Below, in pieces: positions 35,851-46,894 of a stretch of 64,000 bases of DNA. Origin of the DNA: JBEKCP01 sp049509515 (GTDB lineage Bacteria; Planctomycetota; Planctomycetia; Pirellulales; Thermoguttaceae); the NCBI GenBank assembly GCA_049509515.1, contig JBEKZV010000018.1:36746-100745 (forward strand). Reading direction: 5' to 3'. Below the pieces are notes generated by a model that was not told the DNA's origin, made no database searches, and worked only from the letters and a program-made list of their open reading frames with translations. Position 1 is the stretch's first letter. Each line of letters opens with the position of its first letter. The translations under genes and the position numbers were made by a program.

Positions 35851-38703
35851 ATGACGGCACCCGCGGTCGTTCGAGAACTGGTCGAGCGTTTTGAGAGTCA
35901 GCGCGACTCGTACCGGTCGAGTCATTACCACGAGACCCAGCTCCGTCGCGAGTTCCTCGACCCTTTCTTTGAAGCCCTTGGTTGGGACGTTTTCAACCGA
36001 AAGGGTTACGCCGAAGCCTATAAGGAGGTCATCCACGAGGACGCGATTCGTGTCGGCGGCCGAACCAAGGCGCCCGACTACTGCTTCCGCGCCGGCGGCG
36101 GAATGAGGAGCTTTTTTGTCGAGGCCAAGAAGCCCTCCGTCGACATCCGCGAGGAGGCCAGCGCGGCCTTCCAGATCCGCCGCTATGCCTGGTCGGCCAA
36201 GCTGCCCGTGAGCATCCTGACCGATTTCGAGGAGCTGGCCGTCTACGATTGCCGCATTCGTCCGGAAAAGACCGACAAGGCGACCGTGGCGCGAATCCTA
36301 TGCTACCGCTCTTCAGAGTATGTGGAGCGCTGGGACGAGTTGTGGGAGCTGTTCTCTCCGGAGGCGATCCGGCGCGGCTCGCTCGAGAAGGTTGTTGCTT
36401 CGAGGAGAACCAAGAAGGGCACGGCCGAGGTCGACGAGGCATTCCTCGGCGAGATCGAAGGCTGGCGCGACATGTTGGCCCGCAACCTCGCCCTGCGGAA
36501 CCCGGGCATTTCGGACCGCGACTTGAACTTCGCCGTCCAGCGGACCATCGACCGGATTGTCTTCCTGAGGATTTGCGAGGACCGGGGGATCGAGACCTAC
36601 GGCCGGCTCCAGGGTCTCGCCAACGCCCCCAACATCTATCGCCGGCTGGCCGAGCTGTTCCAACGGGCCGACGAGCGGTACAACTCCGGCCTGTTCTATT
36701 TCGACGGCGAGCGGGGCCGCCACGACCCGCCGGACGAACTCACGCTCGGCCTGGCGGTCGACGACAGGCCACTGCGGGACATCCTCCAGTCGCTCTATTT
36801 CCCCGACAGCCCCTACGAGTTCTCCGTGCTGCCGGCCGAAATCCTCGGACAGGTGTACGAGCAGTTCCTCGGTAAAGTGATCCGGCTGACCAAGGGGGGG
36901 CAGGCCAAGGTCGACGAGAAGCCCGAGGTCCGCAAAGCCGGCGGCGTTTATTACACGCCGGCCTACATCGTCAATTACATCGTGCACAACACGGTGGGCA
37001 AGGTGTTGGAGGGCCGCCACCCGCGCTGGGTATCCGGCGTGCGGGTGCTCGATCCGGCCTGCGGCTCCGGCTCGTTCTTGATCGGTGCCTACCAGTTCCT
37101 TCTGGATTGGCACCGGGACTGGTACGTCCAGCACGGCCCGGAGCGACGCGCCCGCGGCCGCAACCCCGTCCTCTACCGCGGCGCCGGCGGCCAGTGGCGT
37201 CTCACTGCGGCGGAACGGAAACGGATCCTACTGGACAACGTCTTCGGTGTCGACATCGACGCGCAGGCCGTCGAGGTGACCAAGCTCTCGCTCCTGCTGA
37301 AAGTGCTGGAAGGCGAGTCGGACGAAACGGTGTCGAACCAGTTGCGGCTCTACCACGAGCGGGCCCTGCCGGACCTCGGGGCGAACATCAAGTGCGGGAA
37401 CTCGCTCATCGGCCCGGACTTTTTCAACGGCCGCCAGCGGAACCTGTTCGACGAGGAGGAGCGCTGCCGCATCAACGACTTCGACTGGAAGGCGGAGTTC
37501 CCCGAGGTGTTCAAGGCCGGGGGCTTCGACGCGGTCGTCGGCAACCCACCGTATCTCTTTATTACCGAAGTTCCGGAGGACATGCGGGCTTACTACCAAG
37601 ATACGTATCATGGCGTCTCATACCGATTCGATCTCTACGGTGCCTTTCTGGAACGGGCAGCGACCCTCCTATTGCAGCGCGAAGGCGTCCTGGGCTTCAT
37701 TGTCCCACACACCCTGTTGAGCAACGATTCCTTTCGCGAATTGCGCGCGCTGCTGAGCGAGCGCGTCCGGCTCGTCGGCGTAACTGATTTCGGGCCCGGC
37801 GTGTTTCGCAAGGCGAAGAACGAGACGATGGTTCTATTCTTCGAGGTCGGGACACCCGGCACGTCGACCAGGGTTACCGTCGCGCGGACGACACCCAGGG
37901 CGTTTCCCGCGCTGTTGGAGCGATTCCGCGCCCGCCAGTCAGTTTGGGCCAGAGCGGACGGCGCCCCCTGGCTGGTGCGTGCCTCAAGAGGAGCTTCCCG
38001 GGTCGTTCGGCGGATGGCTGGTCTCGGGACGAGGCTCGGGGACGCCTGCACTGCGAACCAGGGATTGCGCACCGGCGACAACACGAGATTTCTCTCGACC
38101 GTCTCCAGGGGCAAGTCCTGGAAGCCGGCGGCGGGGGGCAAGCAGATCGGAAGGTACGCGCCCATCCAGCGCGGGCTGTTCGTACAATACGAGCCGTCGC
38201 TCTTGGACGCACCGCGTCGTCCCGAGATATTCACGAGCCCGGAGAAGATTGTTGTTCAAGAAATCCGAAACATTTCACTTCAGCGCCGGATTGTGGCGAC
38301 GCTGGATACCTCCCAAACGTTCTGTCTTCAATCCACCAACGTCGTGAACTTGGGACCGGAATGCACCCTGGATATCCGGTATATTCTGGGCGTACTCAAC
38401 AGTTGCGCCGTAAACTTCTACGTCCGCTGCACTTTCCCCGGCAATAACCATATCCCCTCCAACCAGTTGCTGAGCATCCCAATCCCGCCTCCGCCCGCCA
38501 GGCAGGGTCACGACAGGCTCGTCAACCTCGTGCAAACGATCGTGGACCTACATCAGCAGTTGGCCGCTTCGAAGAGGCCCTCCGACAAGACGGTCCTGCA
38601 GCGGCACATCGACGCGACGGACCGGCAGATCGACCGGATCGTGTGTGGGCTTTACGGGCTGACGGACAAGGAAATCGCCATCGTCGAGGAAGCGGCACAG
38701 TAA
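35851..38703 (+). CDS. single-chain type IIG restriction-modification enzyme (Eco57I/MmeI-like)
   Basis: A 950-residue combined nuclease and N6-adenine methyltransferase. The N-terminal PD-(D/E)XK-like nuclease has a candidate Asp in APDYCF (about 76) and EAKKP (91). A helical region follows. The methyltransferase has the SAM motif DPACGSGSFLIGAY (from 401) and catalytic motif NPPY (from 565), in gamma order. A TaqI-C-like target-recognition region (about 700-930) with NHIPSNQLLSIPIPPPP closes it. It should cut foreign DNA and protect host DNA at the same site; the recognition sequence is unknown. ATG 35851 follows GGGGGGAG. No separate specificity subunit gene is adjacent. Confidence 0.88.
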   Translation: MTAPAVVRELVERFESQRDSYRSSHYHETQLRREFLDPFFEALGWDVFNRKGYAEAYKEVIHEDAIRVGGRTKAPDYCFRAGGGMRSFFVEAKKPSVDIREEASAAFQIRRYAWSAKLPVSILTDFEELAVYDCRIRPEKTDKATVARILCYRSSEYVERWDELWELFSPEAIRRGSLEKVVASRRTKKGTAEVDEAFLGEIEGWRDMLARNLALRNPGISDRDLNFAVQRTIDRIVFLRICEDRGIETYGRLQGLANAPNIYRRLAELFQRADERYNSGLFYFDGERGRHDPPDELTLGLAVDDRPLRDILQSLYFPDSPYEFSVLPAEILGQVYEQFLGKVIRLTKGGQAKVDEKPEVRKAGGVYYTPAYIVNYIVHNTVGKVLEGRHPRWVSGVRVLDPACGSGSFLIGAYQFLLDWHRDWYVQHGPERRARGRNPVLYRGAGGQWRLTAAERKRILLDNVFGVDIDAQAVEVTKLSLLLKVLEGESDETVSNQLRLYHERALPDLGANIKCGNSLIGPDFFNGRQRNLFDEEERCRINDFDWKAEFPEVFKAGGFDAVVGNPPYLFITEVPEDMRAYYQDTYHGVSYRFDLYGAFLERAATLLLQREGVLGFIVPHTLLSNDSFRELRALLSERVRLVGVTDFGPGVFRKAKNETMVLFFEVGTPGTSTRVTVARTTPRAFPALLERFRARQSVWARADGAPWLVRASRGASRVVRRMAGLGTRLGDACTANQGLRTGDNTRFLSTVSRGKSWKPAAGGKQIGRYAPIQRGLFVQYEPSLLDAPRRPEIFTSPEKIVVQEIRNISLQRRIVATLDTSQTFCLQSTNVVNLGPECTLDIRYILGVLNSCAVNFYVRCTFPGNNHIPSNQLLSIPIPPPPARQGHDRLVNLVQTIVDLHQQLAASKRPSDKTVLQRHIDATDRQIDRIVCGLYGLTDKEIAIVEEAAQ

Positions 38704-38724
38704 CGCAATTATCCTCGATTTCGC

Positions 38725-41388
<2,664 letters not shown>

Positions 41389-41454
41389 AAGGTCCCTCCG
41401 CATGCCATCGCTGCCCGGCCGGCTCGCCCCGGCCCGCTCGCGACGGACCGCTAC

Positions 41455-42123
41455 CTACGGCGCGGGCAGCGGGGCCGGCGCCTGTGCAAGAAGACGCCGC
41501 CTCAGATTCGCGTCACCTCCGTAGTCCCTTGTCAAATCCCCGTCGGCGGTGAATCGGTCCGCGAGCTGGAAGGCCCACTTCTCCTCCTGGCGGACAAACT
41601 GCTCCACAACGGCTGCGGCCCAAAGAACATGCTCCTTTGCCCAGTCGCGCCGCCCGTCGTCAGCGCCGCCGCCCGCCGACGGTGGCACGGCGTGCTCGCA
41701 TGGTTTCGCCTTGTCGATCAGGGACCGCCACACCGAGCGTTGGAACGCCGGCTCCGCAGGTTCCACGAAGAGCAGTGCCATTTCGACGTGTGCGATCTCG
41801 TCGCCGTAGCGAAGGTGCTGCTGGATCGTGGCAGCCAGCGCCCGTTCGGCGCCCGGCCACCCGCGCCCCTGACGGAGCAGCGCAGGCGTCACGAAGTAAA
41901 CCACGTGCCGACACCTGAGCAGCTCGTCCTGCAACGCCGAGATTGCCTCGCGCCCGAGGGGGTAGTGGCTCTGATCGATCCAGGGCAGAATACGGCGGCG
42001 GCTCAACTCTTCGAAAACGGGTACAACCAGCCGCTTGCGGTCCTCGGCCGAATGCGACAGAAACACATGCTTCTCGCACTCGGGCCAATAGTCGATCCGC
42101 CATCGCGCAGGCATCGTCGGCAC
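41455..42123 (-). CDS. TIR-domain protein
   Basis: A 222-residue protein. Residues about 15-130 have the TIR fold pattern: HVFLSHSAEDRKRLVVPVFE, then LSRRRILPWIDQSHYPLGRE and LLRCRHVVYFVTPALLRQG. TIR proteins in bacterial defence often cleave NAD+ after activation; the catalytic Glu cannot be assigned with certainty here (candidates in ISALQDELLRCR and GAERALAA). The C-terminal half (130-222) is helical and acidic, of unknown role. GTG 42123 abuts the stop of the preceding gene; ATG 42114 is an alternative. It is the last gene of a three-gene cassette between dnaK and clpB. NADase activity is an inference only. Confidence 0.65.
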   Translation of the reverse strand: MPTMPARWRIDYWPECEKHVFLSHSAEDRKRLVVPVFEELSRRRILPWIDQSHYPLGREAISALQDELLRCRHVVYFVTPALLRQGRGWPGAERALAATIQQHLRYGDEIAHVEMALLFVEPAEPAFQRSVWRSLIDKAKPCEHAVPPSAGGGADDGRRDWAKEHVLWAAAVVEQFVRQEEKWAFQLADRFTADGDLTRDYGGDANLRRRLLAQAPAPLPAP

Positions 42124-42498
42124 CTAGCCCTGCGCGGGTGTGGGGAAGTCGGGCACGTTGTGCTGGCCGGCCTTTTTCCCCGTAAGAATGGCGATCATTT
42201 CTTCGCCCAAGGGGGTGGGGTGGACGAAAATGTCGTGCTTGATGACGACCGCTCCGCCTCTCTCCATGTTCTGGCACGCCTGGACGACCTCCCCCAGTGA
42301 CCACGATCGCCTGCGGTGCGCCTGGACGTAGTCGTACAAACCCTCTCCCTCTGGCCAGTTCTGCAGGCGTCCGTAAAGGGTCTGGTACGCCAGCCCCTCC
42401 CCGGCCTTCCTTGCCGGCTCGATTTCCGGAAAGGCGGTGAGGATATCTCGGTAAATATCGGGTAGGTCCTCGACGTATTTCTTGGTGACGACAACCAT
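42124..42498 (-). CDS. small protein of the TIR cassette, second paralogue
   Basis: A 124-residue protein, clearly paralogous to the product of the next gene upstream: YVEDLPDIYRDILTAFPEIEP compares with YVDSLPPIYRDVLAAFPEISP, and QACQNMERGGAVVIKHDIFV with EACHNMEKGGAVKIEMGMFA. The pattern of helices followed by short strands (GGAVVIKHDIFVHPTPLGEE) suggests a winged-helix domain. ATG 42498 is chosen because it aligns with the paralogue start and has AAGAGG upstream. Its stop touches the TIR gene start, so the two are translated together. A regulatory or target-sensing role is possible; the function is unknown. Confidence 0.65.
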   Translation of the reverse strand: MVVVTKKYVEDLPDIYRDILTAFPEIEPARKAGEGLAYQTLYGRLQNWPEGEGLYDYVQAHRRRSWSLGEVVQACQNMERGGAVVIKHDIFVHPTPLGEEMIAILTGKKAGQHNVPDFPTPAQG

Positions 42499-42516
42499 GG
42501 ACATCCTCTTGGCGTT

Positions 42517-42981
42517 TCATTGTGCCGCCGGCCCGTGTGGCTCAAAGTCCTCGCCCTTGGCGAGGTCCGACACATCGCCTTGGGCATTCTCGACCCCCAC
42601 TTCAGAATAACCGACCAGCGGTGGAAATGGCGGGACTTCGAGCTTCGGTGCACGTTTCCCTTCGTTCAAGAGAGCAATGATCTCTTCACCCACTTCCGTC
42701 GGGCAAGCGAACATTCCCATCTCGATCTTGACGGCCCCCCCTTTTTCCATGTTGTGGCATGCCTCCTTGATCTCCTCGTAGGACCAGGGACGCTTGCGGT
42801 CCGCGCCGCCATGGCCGCTGACGGACTCTCCCCGCCCCATTCTCCGCAACCTTGTAAACAAGGTTTGGAATGTCAGTCCTTCGCCCGCGTTCCTCGTGGG
42901 CGAGATCTCCGGGAACGCGGCAAGAACGTCGCGGTAGATCGGTGGAAGGCTATCGACGTACTGTTGGGTCACAGCGGCCAT
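42517..42981 (-). CDS. small protein of the TIR cassette, first paralogue
   Basis: A 154-residue protein that begins MAAVTQQYVDSLPPIYRDVL. It has the same core as the following 124-residue protein and an additional acidic, disordered C-terminal tail (about 115-154). The core looks like a winged-helix domain: SYEEIKEACHNMEKGGAVKI, then PTEVGEEIIALL. It starts 35 bases after the dnaK stop and precedes its paralogue by 18 bases. The duplication inside one cassette suggests two related subunits or a recent tandem duplication with divergence. No known family name comes to mind. Confidence 0.65.
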   Translation of the reverse strand: MAAVTQQYVDSLPPIYRDVLAAFPEISPTRNAGEGLTFQTLFTRLRRMGRGESVSGHGGADRKRPWSYEEIKEACHNMEKGGAVKIEMGMFACPTEVGEEIIALLNEGKRAPKLEVPPFPPLVGYSEVGVENAQGDVSDLAKGEDFEPHGPAAQ

Positions 42982-43016
42982 GGCTCCGCTCCGGGGACTT
43001 CTTCACCCCCCGCCTG

Positions 43017-44975
43017 TCATTTTACCTCGAACTCGGCGTCGATGGCCTCGTCCTCGCCGCCGCCGGGCTGTCCGGCGGGCCCGCGGGGGCCGCCGTTGGT
43101 GGCGCCGGCGCCGGGGCCCGCCCCTGCCGTCGGGCCTGTCCCTGCGCCGGCCCCGGGGGCCTGCGCGCCGGCGGTGGCGTAGAGCGTCCGGCTCAGGGCG
43201 TGCGAGGCCTGTTCCAGCTCGTGGAGGGCCGAGCGGATGGCCTCGACGTCGTCGCCCTTGGCCGCCGCGCGGGTCTTCTCGATCGCCTTGCGGACCGCGT
43301 CCTTGTCGGCCGCGGAGAGCTTCGCGTCGTGCTCCTGGAGGAGCTTTTCGAGCTGCCAGGTCATCGTGTCGGCCTGGTTCCGCCCTTCGGCCAACTGCTG
43401 TTTCTTCTTGTCCTCGTCGGAATGCTGGTCGGCGTCGCGCCGCATCTTTTCGATTTCGCCCTCGGACAGCCCGCTGGACTGCTCGATCCGCACCGTCTGT
43501 TCCTTGCCCGTGCCGAGGTCCTTGGCCGAGACGTGCAGGATGCCGTTGGCGTCGATGTCGAACTTGACTTCGATCTGCGGGACGCCGCGGGGCGCCGGCG
43601 GCAGGCCTTCGAGGTTGAACTGGCCCAGCAGCCGATTGTCGGCGGCCATGGGCCGCTCCCCCTGGGAGACCTTCACGGTGACGGCCATCTGGTTGTCGTC
43701 GGCCGTGCTGAAGATCTGCTTCCGCTCGGTGGGGATGGTCGTGTTCCGCTCGACCAGCTTGGTCATGATGCCGCCGAGGGTCTCGATGCCCAGCGAGAGC
43801 GGCGTGACGTCCAAGAGCAGGATGTCTTTGACTTCGCCGGCCAGCACGCCCCCCTGGATGGCCGCGCCGACGGCGACCACCTCGTCCGGGTTGACGCCCT
43901 TGTGCGGCTCCTTGCTGAACATGGTGCGGACCAGGTCCTGGACCTTGGGGATCCGCGTCGAGCCGCCCACCAATACCACTTCGTTGACCTCGTTGAAGCC
44001 CAGGCGGCCGTCCTTCATGGCCTGGTTCACCGGACCGCGGCAGCGCTCGATCAGCGGATCGGCCAACTGCTCGAACTTCGCCCGCGCGAGCGTCAGTTGC
44101 AGGTGTTTGGGACCCGAGGCGTCGGCGGTGATGAACGGCAGGTTGATGTCGGTTGCCTGGAGCTGGCTGAGCTCCTTCTTGGCCTTCTCGCAGGCCTCTT
44201 GCAGCCGCTGCAGGGACATGGGGTCCTTGCGGAGGTCGATGCCCGTGTCGTGCTTGAACTGCTCGGCGGCGTAGTCCACCAGGACGCGGTCGATGTCGTC
44301 GCCGCCGAGATGGGTGTCGCCGTTGGTGCTGATGACGCGGAACACGCCTTCGGCCACCTCGAGATTCGAGACGTCGAAGGTGCCTCCGCCCAGGTCGAAG
44401 ACGCAAATCTTCTCGGTGCTCTTCTTCTCCAGGCCGTAGGCCAGCGAGGCCGCGGTGGGCTCGTTGATGATCCGCATGACCTCCAGGCCGGCGATCTGGC
44501 CGGCGTCCTTGGTGGCCTGCCGCTGGGCGTCGTTGAAGTAGGCCGGCACGGTGATGACCGCCTTGTTGACCTTGTGGCCCAGGTAGGCCTCGGCCGCCTC
44601 CTTGAGTTTCCGCAGGATCATGGCCGAGATTTCGGGGGGCGTGTAGAAGCGGCCGTCGATCTCGACCTTGACGTACTCCTCCGGACCGCCGACCACCTTG
44701 TAGGGCACGATCTTCTCTTCGGCGGCCACTTCGCTGTGCCGGCGGCCCATGAAGCGCTTGATCGAGAAGACGGTCCGCCGGGGGTTGGTAATGGCTTGCC
44801 GCTTGGCCGGCTCGCCGACCAGGGTCTCGCCCTTGTCGTTGAAGGCTACGACGCTGGGCGTCAGCCGGTTTCCTTCCTGGTTGGGGATGACTTTAGCCTC
44901 CTTGCCCTCCATGACGGCCACGACCGAATAGGTCGTTCCCAAGTCGATTCCAATGATCTTTTCCCCGTGAGTCAT
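43017..44975 (-). CDS. dnaK: DnaK (Hsp70) chaperone
   Basis: A 652-residue chaperone. The ATPase domain has GIDLGTTYSVVAVMEGK, the phosphate-binding DLGGGTFDVS and VLVGGSTRIPKVQ. The linker DILLLDVTPLSLGIET leads to the substrate-binding domain. A Gly/Ala/Pro-rich tail ends in DEAIDAEFEVK, typical of bacterial DnaK. ATG 44975 has AGGAG 9 bases upstream; the frame further upstream is non-coding. A sigma-54-like promoter lies at 45038-45055, and a 16-bp palindrome overlaps its -12 and start region. The gene is followed by the TIR cassette and clpB in the same direction; dnaJ and grpE are 11 kb away. Confidence 0.97.
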   Translation of the reverse strand: MTHGEKIIGIDLGTTYSVVAVMEGKEAKVIPNQEGNRLTPSVVAFNDKGETLVGEPAKRQAITNPRRTVFSIKRFMGRRHSEVAAEEKIVPYKVVGGPEEYVKVEIDGRFYTPPEISAMILRKLKEAAEAYLGHKVNKAVITVPAYFNDAQRQATKDAGQIAGLEVMRIINEPTAASLAYGLEKKSTEKICVFDLGGGTFDVSNLEVAEGVFRVISTNGDTHLGGDDIDRVLVDYAAEQFKHDTGIDLRKDPMSLQRLQEACEKAKKELSQLQATDINLPFITADASGPKHLQLTLARAKFEQLADPLIERCRGPVNQAMKDGRLGFNEVNEVVLVGGSTRIPKVQDLVRTMFSKEPHKGVNPDEVVAVGAAIQGGVLAGEVKDILLLDVTPLSLGIETLGGIMTKLVERNTTIPTERKQIFSTADDNQMAVTVKVSQGERPMAADNRLLGQFNLEGLPPAPRGVPQIEVKFDIDANGILHVSAKDLGTGKEQTVRIEQSSGLSEGEIEKMRRDADQHSDEDKKKQQLAEGRNQADTMTWQLEKLLQEHDAKLSAADKDAVRKAIEKTRAAAKGDDVEAIRSALHELEQASHALSRTLYATAGAQAPGAGAGTGPTAGAGPGAGATNGGPRGPAGQPGGGEDEAIDAEFEVK

Positions 44976-45024
44976 GCGTTGCCGCTCCTTTCTCTTCTCG
45001 CTAACCCTTTTGGGCAGTCTCTCA

Positions 45025-45040
45025 CATTCCATGCGGAATG
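45025..45040. promoter_or_regulatory. palindrome at the dnaK promoter start region
   Basis: CATTCC-ATGC-GGAATG is a perfect 6-bp inverted repeat around four bases. It overlaps the -12 element and the expected transcription start of dnaK. It could be an operator or the first hairpin of the dnaK leader. It does not match CIRCE or HAIR. Confidence 0.35.
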
Positions 45041-45055
45041 CAAAGGGTGTGCCGG
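45038..45055 (-). promoter_or_regulatory. sigma-54 (-24/-12) promoter candidate for dnaK
   Basis: The minus strand reads CCGGCACACCCTTTGCAT: GG and GC are exactly 10 bases apart, and GGCAC and TTGCA match the sigma-54 consensus TGGCAC-N5-TTGCA except for the first T. The GC dinucleotide is 65 bases before the dnaK start. The sequence shares GGCACACC and TTGCAT with the groEL2 promoter candidate. Confidence 0.6.
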
Positions 45056-45155
45056 CCAGAGGAGCCATCGGGCTACAGTCTCTAAACGTAGTGTTTGTAA
45101 GGACTTGCGATGTTATGATTTGCGCGTTGGGACATCAATATGGCCGCCCCGGCGA

Positions 45156-45170
45156 AAATGGCTGCCATTT
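45156..45170. promoter_or_regulatory. candidate upstream activator palindrome for dnaK
   Basis: AAATGGC-T-GCCATTT is a perfect 7-bp inverted repeat about 115-130 bases upstream of the dnaK -12 element, and another AAATGGC occurs at 45209-45215. The distance fits an enhancer site for a sigma-54 activator protein. The flanking 45076-45369 contains no convincing gene. Confidence 0.4.
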
Positions 45171-45369
45171 CTGCGTGGCCACCGCTTGGGACCGCGGTCT
45201 CACTGTCAAAATGGCAGATCAACTGCTTGCCGCTTGTGGCTTTCGATATGCCACTTGCGGAGGATTCGCAAGTTACACCGCGCCATCGGCGGCGGGTATG
45301 ACCTCGATTGGCACGCCGGTCCCGAAGCGGCTGCGCCGCGTCGCTTCTGGTCTGCGAACATGGACTCGC

Positions 45370-45864
45370 TTAGAGGAACGCCGCGGCGGCGGCAAACAGC
45401 CGATCAACGAGATGAAGGAACTTACGCCCCGCCGGGGTCCCCTGCAGCTCCTGCCATATCGAGAAGGTGTGCTCGGCGGGCGCGGTATGCGGTGCGGCGC
45501 GGGGCCACGGGTATTCAGGATTCGGAGAATCGGGAGAGATCGTAGGTGCCAGATCCTCGACGCGTTGGGCGAGTGGCACGCTCCTGCGGATCAGACGCTG
45601 CCAGCTCTCATTGAGCCCCTCAAAACCTAGCTGGCGTTGCGCCTGCCGGTTCGTGGAGAGGCTTCGCAGGAAGCCTACGAACGCGCGGTGCGTGTCTGCC
45701 CGTGGCCCTTGCCTCCATGCGTGCGCCTTGCCGAGCATCTCCGTGGCCATCTGCAGGTAGTGTAACGCATGGCAGGCCGGTAAACCGGGATTCCCCCGGA
45801 GGAAGTCAAATACGCTAATGTTTGTGCGGGCTTGAACGAGGAAGAGCCGCTGAGGTTCGTTCAT
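45370..45864 (-). CDS. hypothetical protein, possibly HEPN-like, second gene of a pair
   Basis: A 164-residue, mainly helical protein. The segment VQARTNISVFDFLRGN and then CHALHYLQMATEMLGKAHAW recalls HEPN-type helical bundles, but the catalytic R-x4-6-H motif is not clear, so the assignment is weak. The C-terminal EHTFSIWQELQGTPAGRKFL with LVDRLF is also helical. ATG 45864 overlaps the stop of the preceding gene as ATGA, showing translational coupling. With its partner it forms an isolated two-gene operon upstream of dnaK. A toxin-antitoxin or defence role is only one possibility. Confidence 0.55.
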   Translation of the reverse strand: MNEPQRLFLVQARTNISVFDFLRGNPGLPACHALHYLQMATEMLGKAHAWRQGPRADTHRAFVGFLRSLSTNRQAQRQLGFEGLNESWQRLIRRSVPLAQRVEDLAPTISPDSPNPEYPWPRAAPHTAPAEHTFSIWQELQGTPAGRKFLHLVDRLFAAAAAFL

Positions 45865-46595
45865 GCCCCCCGCCTCTTCCAAGTCCGATTCTCATCGAGG
45901 GACCAACCCGGCGGCAGACGAGATGGATCCTGCCTGATTTGCTGAAGTTGATCGCTCGTGACATCAGCGACCAAAAGCCGGAAATGCGCCCCCGCGACGT
46001 TCAGACCAAAATCAATCGCTTCCACCTTAGATTCGTCGCCGGCCAGGCGATCGTTCAACTCAAGCAAGCGGATTTCATCACTCGGCGCCTCTTTCGGTAG
46101 ATACCAAACCTCCCGTATACTGCTGTCGGCGATGAGATGCTTCTTCGCCAGCCAGGTGGCCACTTCGTCCCGGTCTTTTCCCGACGGCTGGGCCGGCGTC
46201 TGCGCGCGTCTCCGCCTGGCAGTTTCGTCGAGTCTGTCCAAGTAGTCGTACCAGCTCTCGTCGTCCGTCTGCTCCGGATTTGGAGGGTAAAGCCGTAATC
46301 TGGCGTATTCCGACCAGGAACCAAAAACTACCGCTTCCCCCTCGACCGGGTGAAACCCTGCCGCCGCCCGTTCAGCGATGTACTTGAATACTTTGTAGTG
46401 TCTTGGGTTATCGGGAGCTTGGCCCAGGCATGCGTCGGGCTGTGGGCCCCCGTCGGGCCAGCGATGGACCACTTCGACGTCGTAGTCGAGGCTGACGTCA
46501 TCGACAACCTCCCCTCGGTACCCATCTCTGCGCGGGTCTTCCCAAGTGAACACAAGGTACGTTGCGCCCGGAACCTCATCTTTCACTAGAAACAC
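45861..46595 (-). CDS. hypothetical protein, first gene of a coupled pair
   Basis: A 244-residue soluble, acidic protein without a recognised family. It contains aromatic-rich beta-type segments (TYLVFTWEDPRRDGYRG, EAVVFGSWSEYARLRLYPP), a charged middle region and a C-terminal GAHFRLLVADVTSDQLQQIR. The start is GTG 46595 with GGGGAG about 8 bases upstream on the minus strand. The stop overlaps the next start. Its late TSDQLQQI segment resembles TADQLQEL in the protein at 48161-48721, which may hint at a shared domain but is too short to rely on. Confidence 0.6.
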   Translation of the reverse strand: MFLVKDEVPGATYLVFTWEDPRRDGYRGEVVDDVSLDYDVEVVHRWPDGGPQPDACLGQAPDNPRHYKVFKYIAERAAAGFHPVEGEAVVFGSWSEYARLRLYPPNPEQTDDESWYDYLDRLDETARRRRAQTPAQPSGKDRDEVATWLAKKHLIADSSIREVWYLPKEAPSDEIRLLELNDRLAGDESKVEAIDFGLNVAGAHFRLLVADVTSDQLQQIRQDPSRLPPGWSLDENRTWKRRGA

Positions 46596-46842
46596 GCCAC
46601 GCTCCCCGTCTGAACAGTTCGTGAACCAGCGCGGTTCACCGAGGTCTTCACACTAACAACCTTCTTTTCCCGCCCCCTGGGCGTGCGCGGTCGCTGTCGC
46701 ACACAACAGAATTATACCCCCGATTGTAGTCGACCAGACCTTGGTTTCAATAACGCCTTCTCGTCGCTACGCCCGGTCCGCAGGTAACCTTCGGTTCCCG
46801 CCCACGGAACCGCCATTGTGGGGGGTGCGATCCCGGGGCCAA

Positions 46843-46871
46843 TTGACACCCCGGCCCATCCCCGGTACAAG
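46843..46871 (+). promoter_or_regulatory. sigma-70 type promoter of pheA
   Basis: TTGACA (46843-46848) and TACAAG (46866-46871) are separated by 17 bases. Expected transcription starts at about 46878, which excludes the GTG at 46871 as start codon and supports ATG 46895. The rest of the 46596-46842 gap shows nothing recognisable. Confidence 0.6.
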
Positions 46872-46894
46872 TGAAGGGTTTGGGACGGCACGCC

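Noticed and set aside
44974..45630. Plus-strand frame between dnaK and the unknown operon
   Set aside because: It begins inside the dnaK leader, covers the promoter region and overlaps the better supported minus-strand gene; no domain or ribosome binding site.
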